Shown here one piece after another: positions 54,831 through 63,728 of a DNA stretch of 64,000 bases (positions are counted from its first letter, which is position 1; each line of letters opens with the position of its first letter). The DNA comes from Cantharellus purpuraceus. Taxonomy: Eukaryota > Basidiomycota > Agaricomycetes > Cantharellales > Hydnaceae. Both the position numbers and the translations under genes were made by a program. Under the pieces are notes generated by a model that saw nothing but the letters and a program-made list of their open reading frames with translations, was not told the origin of the DNA and did no database searches. The stretch spans positions 992,001-1,056,000 of the forward strand of contig JALBUN010000047.1 of the NCBI GenBank assembly GCA_025174535.1, given 5' to 3'.

Positions 54831-55973
54831 ATGCCACGATCCACCGCCAATTCCGAACATGCACGAACCGTCGAGGTGCCCGCTCCCAGCATCAACACCA
54901 TCCCTGAGGTCATTGAAGAACTGACGGACCACATAGAGGCTGTCAATGAAGAAGACAACACTCTGCCCTCTCCAAATCTGGTGCAAGCCATCTCCCTGCT
55001 TGCCAGCAGCATCTGTACACCACAAGTTGCTAAGTCCCAGACCAAGGTCCAGGAACCCGACCCATTCAATGGTTCCAATCCACGCAAGCTCCAGCCATTC
55101 TTGGTGCAATGCCGGTTGAACTTCCATGACTGCCCTGATGCATTCACATCCGATTGGGTGAAGGTCACCTTTGCCATGTCCTATCTCAAGGGCACTGCAC
55201 TGGACTACTTCAAGCCAGCGCTCATGGACGACTCCAATGACCTGATATGGTCAGAGGACTACTCCAACTTCATCTCCGAACTTCGGACCAATTTCGGTCC
55301 TTACAACCCCGAGGCCAATGCCGAGAACAAACTCGATCAACTTCGGATGAAGGAAAATCACAAATTCACAAAATACATTGTGAGTTTCCAGCAGCTAGCC
55401 CCAAAAGTCCAATGGGGTGACGCCGCACTCCGACGCCAATTTTATGTTGGACTCCCATCCCGTATCAAGGACAAGATATCACGCGTCGGTAAGCCAGATA
55501 CTTTGGTTACCCTTCGCAAGCTCGCCCAATCCATTGACGCCCGTTATTGGGAACATCAATCCGAGGTCTCCCACGAAAATTCGGCCAACAACAAATCGGA
55601 CAAATCATTGGACAAGACCCCAAAGTCCAACAAGGGGTCCGATAAGAGGACCACCGCCAACTCAGGCCAGAAGTCAAACACTGGTAACACTGCCGCTTCC
55701 GCTTCCGGTCAGAACAATTCTGGCACCAGCAATAACTCCAGAGCTTGCAAGAGTACTCCAGACCTCTCCACCAAGCTGGGAAAGGACGGAAAACTCACCC
55801 CACAGGAATGCCAGTGCCACATGGACAACAACCTCTGTCTGTTCTGTGGAAAGCCTGGCCACCAAGCCAAGGATTGCAACAAGGCAACCTCATCCACAGC
55901 AAAGGCAAAGGGCCATGCCACCAACACCATGACAGACAGGTCTGACGCAAAAGCGACGGACCCAAAAAAATAG
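54831..55973 (+). CDS. Retrotransposon Gag
   Basis: This is an intact 380-codon ORF encoding the structural protein of the virus-like particle. It starts MPRSTANSEHARTVEVPAPS at 54831. The capsid-like region has DPFNGSNPRKLQPFLVQCRL, FAMSYLKGTALDYFKP, WSEDYSNFISELRTNFGP and ENKLDQLRMKE, all typical of the Ty3/gypsy retrotransposon gag domain. A Ser/Asn/Lys-rich linker leads to a zinc knuckle CLFCGKPGHQAKDC (CX2CX4HX4C, about 55837-55878) for RNA binding. The ORF ends at the TAG at 55971-55973, directly after a run of seven A that is a predicted -1 frameshift site. Unlike pol, gag has no internal stop. Confidence 0.92.
   Translation: MPRSTANSEHARTVEVPAPSINTIPEVIEELTDHIEAVNEEDNTLPSPNLVQAISLLASSICTPQVAKSQTKVQEPDPFNGSNPRKLQPFLVQCRLNFHDCPDAFTSDWVKVTFAMSYLKGTALDYFKPALMDDSNDLIWSEDYSNFISELRTNFGPYNPEANAENKLDQLRMKENHKFTKYIVSFQQLAPKVQWGDAALRRQFYVGLPSRIKDKISRVGKPDTLVTLRKLAQSIDARYWEHQSEVSHENSANNKSDKSLDKTPKSNKGSDKRTTANSGQKSNTGNTAASASGQNNSGTSNNSRACKSTPDLSTKLGKDGKLTPQECQCHMDNNLCLFCGKPGHQAKDCNKATSSTAKAKGHATNTMTDRSDAKATDPKK
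55964..55973 (+). promoter_or_regulatory. Predicted -1 ribosomal frameshift site at the gag stop
   Basis: The heptamer A AAA AAA sits in the gag frame immediately before TAG. Slipping back one base reads ATA GTA AGC and enters the frame that encodes protease, reverse transcriptase and integrase. That frame is open from 55946 and overlaps gag by 28 nt. Confidence 0.7.
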
Positions 55974-58900
55974 TAAGCAGTCCTATAGCCTTTGTATGGG
56001 CTGAGGGCTGCATTGGTACTCCCCGTATGACAAATGAGGTCTGCCTGAACACATCCACTCTTTCCCACTCCGACTCCCTTACCCTCCTCGTCTACTCTGA
56101 CTCCATTCCTGATACCGCTATTCAAGCATTAATTGACTCCGGTTCTACTCATTGTTTCCTCGATTCCTCTTTTTCCAATTTACATAAACTCCATACATAC
56201 ACCATAACTCCGATATCACTCTGATTATTTGATGGCACTACTAATGCTGTTATTTCACGAGCTATAGATCTGTCTATCCATTTTTCTGTCGGAGAAATCC
56301 AGAACCTTACATTCTATGTTACTCCACTTGACTCCAGCTGTTCTGTGGTTCTCGGACATAACTGGGTCACCCGCTACAATCCGTTGATTGACTGGGCATT
56401 GGGCCATATCACATTCCGTTCTCCAGTACAGGCTGTGTCATCCCTGATGTCACCAGCAACTTTAGGTGTGAAACTATCTTCCCCCTCTGCTGACTCCGCT
56501 CCGATAGATACTCCATCTACCCCGCCGTTTATATCAATGGTGGACGCTATGGTCTTCACCAGACTAAGCAAACTGGATGGTTCTCACACATTCCAGGTTC
56601 ACCTCTCTGATCCAATATTCCTCGCTGCTCGTTCCACCCGATCAACTCCACCAGACCTATCTATGGTTCCTAAAGAGTATCATGAGTTCACTGACATGTT
56701 CAGCAAGTCTAAAGCCAACTTCCTAGCAGAACACCGACAATATGATCTCAAGATCGAACTGGATGACAACTCCACCCCTCCACTTGGCCCTATCTACTTG
56801 CTATCACAAAAAGAGCTACTGGCTCTCCGAACATTCATAGACGAGAACTTGGCCATGGGCTCATCCACCCATCCCTATCTCCCCATGGAGCTCCGGTCCT
56901 ATTTGTCTGCAAAAAGGACGGATCACTCCGTCTATGCGTTGACTTCCATGGACTCAACAAGATCGAAAGACCGATACCCGATACCCTGCACCACGGACCT
57001 ACTTGAAAGTCCTCGAAAGGCTAAAATCTATTCCAAAATAGATCTCCGACATGCCTACCATCTACTCCGCATCCGAGAAGGCGACAAATGGAAAACGACC
57101 TTCCGCACACGATATGGATCTTTCGAGTGGTGCGTCATGCCCTTCAGACTAACCAATGCTCCAGCCGCCTTCCAGAGGTTCATGAATGATACCTTCGCCA
57201 ACCTCCTCGATGTGACCGTCCTCGTTTACTTAGACGACATTTTGGTATATTTGGACAATGAAGAAGAACATTGGACACATGTCTGAGAGGTACTCCGACG
57301 TCTCCGAAAACATGGCCTCTTTGCCCACACTGACAAATGTGAATTCCACTCTGACTTGGTCGAATACCTAGGCTATATCCTCTCCCCGGCAGGATTGACA
57401 ATGTCTGATGACAAAATCAAAGCCATACAGGAATGGCCGGAACCCCAGAAGGTTGAGGACGTACAGTCCTTCCTAGGGTTCACCAACTTCTACCGCCGCT
57501 TTATTCACGGCTACTCCGATATCACTGTTCTGCTCACCTGACTCACTAGGAAGGGTATCCAATGGAATTTCACTGACAAATGTAGACAGAGCTTTGAGAC
57601 CTTGAAAAAGGCCTTTACTTCCGCTCCGATACTGACTCATTGGGTTCCAGACGTTCCTATCCTATTAGAAACTGACGCCTCCGACTATGCACTTGCCGCG
57701 ATCCTGTCCATCATCTCTCCAGACAACGGACAAGTCCATCCAATCACTTTTCACTCGCATACATTTACACCCCCTGAACTGAACTATGACATCCATGACA
57801 AAGAGCTCCTTGCCATATATGAAGCCTTCTGGATATGGAGACACTACCTTGAAGGCCCCTCCGATCCGGTGGACGTCATAACTGACCACAAGAACTTGGA
57901 ATACTTCTCCACAATGAAACTGCTCACCCGGAGACAAGTCTGATGGTCCGAATACCTATCTCAGTTCAATCTCATTATCCGTTTCCGCCCAGGTTGACTT
58001 GGAGCAAAGCCCGACGCTTTAACTAGGTGATGGGACGTCTACCCTAAAGAGGGGAATAGCAACTATGCCACTGTAAACCCACACAACTTTTGTCCTGTGT
58101 TCACTAATGAGCAGCTGGCATCGTCCCTACAAGCATCCACCCTCATGACTCCCACCCTCTGAGCTGTCACCATTATGGACATCGACCAACTCCACTCCGA
58201 CATCCACTCATCACTCCGATCCGATCCTGTTGCAGTTAAACACTTGGACAACCCTTCCGATCTGAAATGGTCACTTGACCCCAAAGGACACCTCCAACAC
58301 AACAACCGGATATATGTCCCCAATGCCAACGGTCTCCGACTCCAAGTTTTGCAGTATTATCATGATCACCCGATCTCCGGCCACTTCAGGCAAAATCACA
58401 CACAAGGATTAATCTGATGGGACTACATATGGCCAAAAATGTGAGAATACATTCAACACTACTGTAACTCCTGCACCATGTGTATGTGCTCAAAATCGCA
58501 AAGGCACAAACCCTATGGAACGCTTAAGCAACTTCCGGTCCCAGAGCAACCATGGAACTCCATCTCCATGGATTTCATAGAGAAGCTCCCCCCATCACTC
58601 AGATACGACACCATACTCGTAATTGTCGACAGGTTCACTAAACAGTCACTATTCATTCCGACACATGACACTATCACCTCCACCTCACTAGCTAAATTGT
58701 TCATTCTCCACGTATTCTCTAAACACGGAGTCCCATCGCATGTCACATCCAATCAGGGCTCGGAGTTCATGTCCTCCTTCTTCCACACATTAGGAAAGGC
58801 TCTCGACATGAAGCTTCACTTCACCTCCAGATACCATCCTGAAGGAGACGGACAAACAGAACAAATGAATCAGTCCCTGGAACAATATCTCCAAGTCTAT

Positions 58901-60088
58901 TGTAACTATCAACAAGACAACTGGGCTGATCTACTTCCAATCGCAGAGTTTGCCTACAACAACGCTCCAAACGCAACTACTGGCATCTCTCCATTCTTTG
59001 CTAATAAAGGCTATCATCCAAACATCTCCGTCCACCCCGAGAAGGAACTTGCCTCCACCAAAGCCCGCCAATTTGTAACCGACCTTGATCAACTACACCA
59101 ACATCTCCGAGAAACCATCTCCAATGCCCAGAAACAATATCAAGTCTCTGCAGACCGATGCTGCATTCCAGCTCCGGACCTGCAAATTGGAGACAAAGTA
59201 TTCATTAAGGCCGAACATTTCTGGACCACCCGTCCATCAAAGAAACTCTCCAAGAAATACTTAGGTCCTTATGAGGTCACTGCTTGCGCAGGCAGCAGGT
59301 CCTTATGAGGTCACTGCTTGCGCAGGCAGCAGGTCCTTATGAGGTCACTGCTTGCGCAGGCAGCAGGTCCTTATGAGGTCACTGCTTGCGCAGGCAGCAG
59401 GTCCTTATGAGGTCACTGCTTGCGCAGGCAGCAGGTCCTTATGAGGTCACTGCTTGCGCAGGCAGCAGGTCCTTATGAGGTCACTGCTTGCGCAGGCAGC
59501 AGGTCCTTATGAGGTCACTGCTTGCGCAGGCAGCAGGTCCTTATGAGGTCACTGCTTGCGCAGGCAGCAGGTCCTTATGAGGTCACTGCTTGCGCAGGCA
59601 GCAGGTCCTTATGAGGTCACTGCTTGCGCAGGCAGCAGGTCCTTATGAGGTCACTGCTTGCGCAGGCAGCAGGTCCTTATGAGGTCACTGCTTGCGCAGG
59701 CAGCAGGTCCTTATGAGGTCACTGCTTGCGCAGGCAGCAGGTCCTTCACCCTCCACCTCCCAGACCACTTCCAAGCAGTTCATCCAGTCTTCCATTTATC
59801 CATGCTTGAACCTGCAACTACAAATGAGATCTCCGGTCGCACGCAACCCCCACCTCCCCCAATCATCATCAAGGGAGACAATGAATATGAGATATCTGAG
59901 ATCCTGGACTCAAAGATCGACCATCGATACAAGTGCAAGCTCCAGTACTTAGTCAATGGACTGGGTACGAAGGCACCGACAAAGAGTCCTCATGGATCTC
60001 CGCATCCGAACTCGATCACACATCCGAATCCATCTCCAACTTTCACTCCACTTATCCAGACAAACCTGGCCCTCTTATGAATCTTTAA
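55970..60088 (+). pseudogene. Retrotransposon Pol (protease, RT, RNase H, integrase, chromodomain), decayed
   Basis: In one frame from 55970: aspartic protease (LIDSGSTHCFLDSS, about 56131); reverse transcriptase with KIDLRHAYHLLRI and the YLDD box (about 57226); RNase H with LLETDASDYALAAIL and ELNYDIHDKELLAI; integrase with HxH and CxxC zinc residues (HDHPISGH, CNSCTMC), MDFIEKLP, and GQTEQMNQSLEQYL; and a C-terminal chromodomain (YEISEILDSKIDHRYKCKLQYLV, GYEGTDKESSWISASELDH). Nine TGA stops interrupt it: 56222, 57284, 57539, 57941, 57995, 58028, 58160, 58415, 58442 (first base). The second integrase acidic residue reads N (SNQGSEF). Indels occur near 56861, 56964 and 59957, and a 34-bp array shifts the frame. 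It cannot make an active polyprotein. Confidence 0.92.
59264..59739 (+). repeat. 34-bp tandem array, 14 copies, inside pol
   Basis: Fourteen essentially identical units, each beginning GGTCCTTATGAGG and ending CAGGCAGCA, followed by a partial GGTCCTT. The original gene needs one unit (encoding GPYEVTACAGSRS), so 13 extra copies (442 bp) shift the reading frame by one, exactly as observed downstream. Confidence 0.95.
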
Positions 60089-61047
60089 GTTTGATTACTA
60101 ATGCTGATTCTATTATTTCGCATTATCATTTTATTACAAGTCACAAGGAAAATTACCAGCCTGCCCAAAAAACCCCGAAGGAATATCACTCTGCCTCATT
60201 TTTCTCCACTCCAAAATTTATAATCATAATCATTTTTATTTTTATACATTGCATTTCCTTTTCCCCTTCCCCTTATCTACCTCAGGCTCCGTCTCCGACT
60301 CATCATCACTCTCTACATCCGACACCCAATCTTTCTCATCCCCCATGTCTGAATCCTCATCCAAGGGGGCCATGAACTTCCACAACCGACGTAACTCGGC
60401 TGTCCGCCGACCCTCCAGAACCTCTTTCCATTTCATCATCTTCACCAAGTCCACTAGCAACCCCTCCATCCGCCGGAGGTGCTCTGACTGCAGGTTAACC
60501 AGCCAGATAAGCTGGCCCATGGTACTATTGGGTGCAGAGATGCGCCCCGTACCTGCACCAGTCATTGCCCCTTCCGATCCAACACCGCTACCCCTGGCTG
60601 CCACAGCACCTGTCTCTGTCCACTGCTGTTTGGTTGGGCGACCTTCCGATTCTTTCTCTGCCCCTCCTTGTACCACTAGTCAGGGCTTGACGCTCCAACT
60701 CCGGGGATCAAACTTTCCATCGATCCTACACCCTCCTTTCCGACCCCGACAACGATTGCAGGACCGAAGGCAGCGAGTTGGGCCAGTAGGCCACATGCAC
60801 TCCATGCCCACATCACAACACAAGTTGCATGTTACACCGGGCCCACCAAATGGCTCCATTGGAGCCAGAGCCTTGGGTGGTCTGCCCCTTCTCGCTGCAG
60901 CCTCCAAATGTTCCCTCTCCTCCTCCTTGTCCTGCTGTTCTGCCGCCGCCTTCTCCATCTCACGCTTGCGAAGCTGGATCGCCGACCTAGCGACATGCAG
61001 CTCCTTCTTACAGGTCGCCAAAACACGACTCTCCGCCTTGCACCATA

Positions 61048-61612
61048 GACGCTTGTTTGGAATCATGTCAGTATACAATATTCTGATGTATATGAGATAT
61101 ACATCAGAATTTCAATGATACATAAAGCCAGGGAGTTACAATTTGGATATCTTAAAAGATTTTGGATGTGTGAAATTTTCATAAATATAAACATATATTC
61201 TATATTTTAATAAACTTTAAAAGATGAGATATTTGGTTGAGATGAACATAATCATTTACATGGATATAATGGGAATGTATGTATTAATATAATTGGTACT
61301 ATATAGGATATTTAGATATACAAATACCAGGTGGGGATTAAAGATAGTTTAAATTATGTTACAAGTATTGTATAAGAAAGAATCAATGATATTTGGATGT
61401 TCCCTCAAGAGAGTTGCCATCACTAAATGGGGAAAAAAAAATTATTTTTGAGAATTATGCCAAAATATCAAAATATGTTTTAATCTAGTATATTGTGTAA
61501 AATTTGAGAATCATGTTGAAATATGAAAATAAGTTTGAATTGAAGTGTATTGTGTAAAATTTGAGGAAAATAGGTTGTATATACGTATTTGTTGTATTTC
61601 TGAACAAGCGTC
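61048..61612. mobile_element. MITE-like element, copy 2 (565 bp)
   Basis: Same length and nearly the same sequence as the copy at 52802-53366, with ends GACGCTTGTTTGGAA and TTCTGAACAAGCGTC. It is flanked by ATA on both sides (61045-61047 and 61613-61615). Removing it with one ATA restores a continuous minus-strand frame (RVI-WCKAE). Confidence 0.9.
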
Positions 61613-61867
61613 ATATGACCCTCCGATCTGCCTCCTGCTTCTCCATATCAGCACTTGGGTACGCCTTCAATGAAAAGACCGCGACATCAAGATTCTTCTT
61701 GGTGGTAGCAGCATAGAGCTCCACTCTTTTGCGGGCCTCGACCGCAGCTACCCAAGCCATCTCCTCGTAACAATTTGAAGTTGGATCTGGCTCCACATCC
61801 ATCCTGACGTCCACGCCTGCCTCAGGCTCCACATTTGCATCGAGCCCCATATTGGCATCTGGATCCG

Positions 61868-62168
61868 CCTCCACCTCTGCCCTCTCCGCCTCCACCTCTG
61901 CCCTCTCCGCCTCCACCTCTGCCCTCTCCGCCTCCACCTCTGCCCTCTCCGCCTCCACCTCTGCCCTCTCCGCCTCCACCTCTGCCCTCTCCGCCTCCAC
62001 CTCTGCCCTCTCCGCCTCCACCTCTGCCCTCTCCGCCTCCACCTCTGCCCTCTCCGCCTCCACCTCTGCCCTCTCCGCCTCCACCTCTGCCCTCTCCGCC
62101 TCCACCTCTGCCCTCTCCGCCTCCACCTCTGCCCTCTCCGCCTCCACCTCTGCCCTCTCCGCCTCCAC
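61868..62168 (-). repeat. 21-bp coding minisatellite, about 14 copies
   Basis: In-frame repeats encoding EAERAEV on the minus strand. The unit is a multiple of three, so the frame is kept. Confidence 0.9.
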
Positions 62169-62730
62169 CACTTCATCTTCCTCAGCCACACCCAACCCAA
62201 ATAATGGCCACACCCGCGGACATAACGGCAAGTCAACCACAGTGACAGTTGTCGGATGAGTTGTCTCCGTCCGTGTAACAGAGATGATGGCAACCTCGGG
62301 GGTCCCTGTCCGTATTGGCACACTCGGACTTCCTGGGTGGCTGGTTCCCCCTGCCCCGGTCACCTCCTCCTCTACCTCCATGGCAGCTTCTAGCTCATGC
62401 GCCTGCTCCTCCACTTCCTTCAGTCTTGCGGCCGCAAGTTCCTTGACCCTGCAGGCTCTCTTGGCCTTTGCTTCCTCCTCTTTCCTTCTCCGTTCTGTCT
62501 CCGCTGCCTCTTTCCGCCTCTGCTCCTCCTCCTCCTTCCATCTCCGTTCCGCCTCCTCCTCCTCCTTCCGTCTCTGTTCCGCCTCCTCCTCCTCCTTCCA
62601 TCTCCGTTCTGCCTCCTCCTCCTCCTTCCATCTCCGTTCCTCCTCCTTCCATCTCCGTTCCTCCTCCTCCTCCTCCTTCCGTCTCCATTCCACCTCCTCC
62701 TCCTCCTCCTCCTCCTCCTTCCATCTCCGT

Positions 62731-62946
62731 TCCTCCTCCTCCTCCTCCTCCTCCTCCTCCTCCTCCTCCTCCTCCTCCTCCTCCTCCTCCTCCTCCTCCT
62801 CCTCCTCCTCCTCCTCCTCCTCCTCCTCCTCCTCCTCCTCCTCCTCCTCCTCCTCCTCCTCCTCCTCCTCCTCCTCCTCCTCCTCCTCCTCCTCCTCCTC
62901 CTCCTCCTCCTCCTCCTCCTCCTCCTCCTCCTCCTCCTCCTCCTCC
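62731..62946 (-). repeat. (GAG)n trinucleotide tract, about 72 units
   Basis: An uninterrupted CCT run on the plus strand encodes poly-Glu in the antisense ORF. Shorter interrupted versions lie at 62525-62720 and in the fragment at 53880-54130. Confidence 0.92.
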
Positions 62947-63098
62947 TTCCATCTCCATTCTGCTTCCTCCTCCTCTTTCCATTTCTGCTCCTCTTCCTCT
63001 TCCTTCCGTTGGGCCAAGAGCAACTGCTCAAGCTCAGCCACGCTCATGCTTGCCAAAGGGTCTGACATCGTTGAGGATAAGACTTCAATCATGCCCCT

Positions 63099-63108
63099 CC
63101 TTTTATAT
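63099..63108 (-). promoter_or_regulatory. TATA box of the antisense ORF
   Basis: ATATAAAAGG on the minus strand lies 40 bp before the ATG at 63068. It is conserved in the other copy at 53751-53760. Another in-frame ATG (63092) is too close to the TATA box to be inside the transcript, which favours 63068 as the start. Confidence 0.6.
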
Positions 63109-63187
63109 GTCTCCAGACCCCCAGTATAACTCCGACTGCACCCAACCGTCTCAATCCATGGACATGAGGCCTCAGGGGCTCGGCCTT

Positions 63188-63200
63188 AAATGGAGAGATA
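63188..63200 (+). other. Candidate polypurine tract
   Basis: AAATGGAGAGATA lies immediately upstream of the 3' LTR, the position where plus-strand priming should start. It contains two or three T residues, so the match is weak. Confidence 0.4.
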
Positions 63201-63201
63201 C

Positions 63202-63728
63202 TGTTATGACTATATTCATTAATGTCCAGATCCCCATCCAATCCACTCAGATCCCCATGCATATGAAATCTATACTCCATTTGGAAACTGCCATCTCCAT
63301 CTACCTGTCCGATTGTCACCACCGATTCCACCCATCCATCTCCGGTTCCAATTGATGCATCAGCATCACCATAGGAACCCGGACATCCATCCCCATCGGA
63401 CTCGGACATGCTCATGTAAGGCCATCGGCCTCGGAGACCCATCACCGGAGTAATTATTATTAGATTTCGAATATGTATTTAAGTTGCCCAACTGGGGACT
63501 TCATTCCCCAGTTCGAATATTGAATCACACCTAGTTCCTAAGTCTGATCCTAACTCTCTAAGTCGTACTCTGTCTCCAAAATCTCGGACACCAGTATTAG
63601 TGAGGGCGCAGCACATAAGCTGAAGCCAAGTCTGTTCTGACCCCCACGACATGCTCTGACTCCGACCCAACCTCCAACCCGACCTCCAAACCCAATCTCT
63701 GACCCCCAATCAGACCTAGTGCATAATA
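63202..63728 (+). mobile_element. 3' LTR of the Ty3/gypsy element
   Basis: A full-length 527-bp LTR starting TGTTATGAC and ending GTGCATAATA (consensus CATAACA, the inverse of the start). A TATTTAA at 63476-63482 precedes the presumed RNA start CAGTTCGAATAT at 63509. Confidence 0.9.

Larger units (their letters stand above)
60242..63068 (-). pseudogene. Large antisense ORF of the retroelement: charged coiled-coil plus Cys-rich cluster
   Basis: I do not recognise a named function. From 63068 the protein starts MSDPLASMSVAELEQLLLAQ, continues with Glu/Lys/Arg/Trp repeats and a poly-Glu tract (62731-62946), KELAAARLKEVEEQAHELEA, a Pro/Thr-rich middle, about 14 copies of the heptapeptide EAERAEV (62168-61868), and ARKRVELYAATTKKNLDV. 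A 565-bp MITE (61048-61612) then interrupts it. Beyond the MITE the same frame continues with WCKAESRVLATCKKELHV, GRPPKAL, and a Cys-rich block CNLCCDVGMEC, CLRSCNRCRGRKGGC suggestive of a zinc-binding DNA or RNA domain. A TGA at 60682-60680 (likely from CGA) is followed in frame to KGKGKRKCNV at 60242. A TATA box sits 40 bp before the ATG. Confidence 0.75.
54555..63728 (+). mobile_element. Ty3/gypsy (Tf1/sushi-like chromovirus) retrotransposon
   Basis: In order: truncated 5' LTR (54555-54798), primer-binding site (54799-54812), gag (54831-55973), pol in the -1 frame (55970-60088) with protease, reverse transcriptase, RNase H, integrase and chromodomain, a convergent minus-strand ORF (63068-60242), a weak purine tract (63188-63200), and the 3' LTR (63202-63728). 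The protease-RT-RH-integrase order and the C-terminal chromodomain place it among Ty3/gypsy chromoviruses. It has decayed: nine TGA stops, several indels, a MITE insertion and tandem expansions. Confidence 0.93.

Noticed and set aside
56222..58444. UGA recoding or stop-codon readthrough in pol
   Set aside because: The many TGAs together with indels and a lost integrase residue point to decay by CpG deamination rather than programmed recoding.
59264..59739. CRISPR-like or centromeric satellite
   Set aside because: It is a slippage expansion of one pol segment with flanking 7-bp repeats, no spacers, and a limited length.
60249..61118. Plus-strand ORF of 289 codons downstream of pol
   Set aside because: It lies opposite the antisense ORF and reads into the MITE; composition is that of a reverse complement.
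61835..63355. Plus-strand ORFs of poly-Pro, poly-Ser or poly-Leu over the trinucleotide tract
   Set aside because: They are complements of the low-complexity antisense ORF; only the minus-strand frame has complex, conserved flanking sequence and a TATA box.
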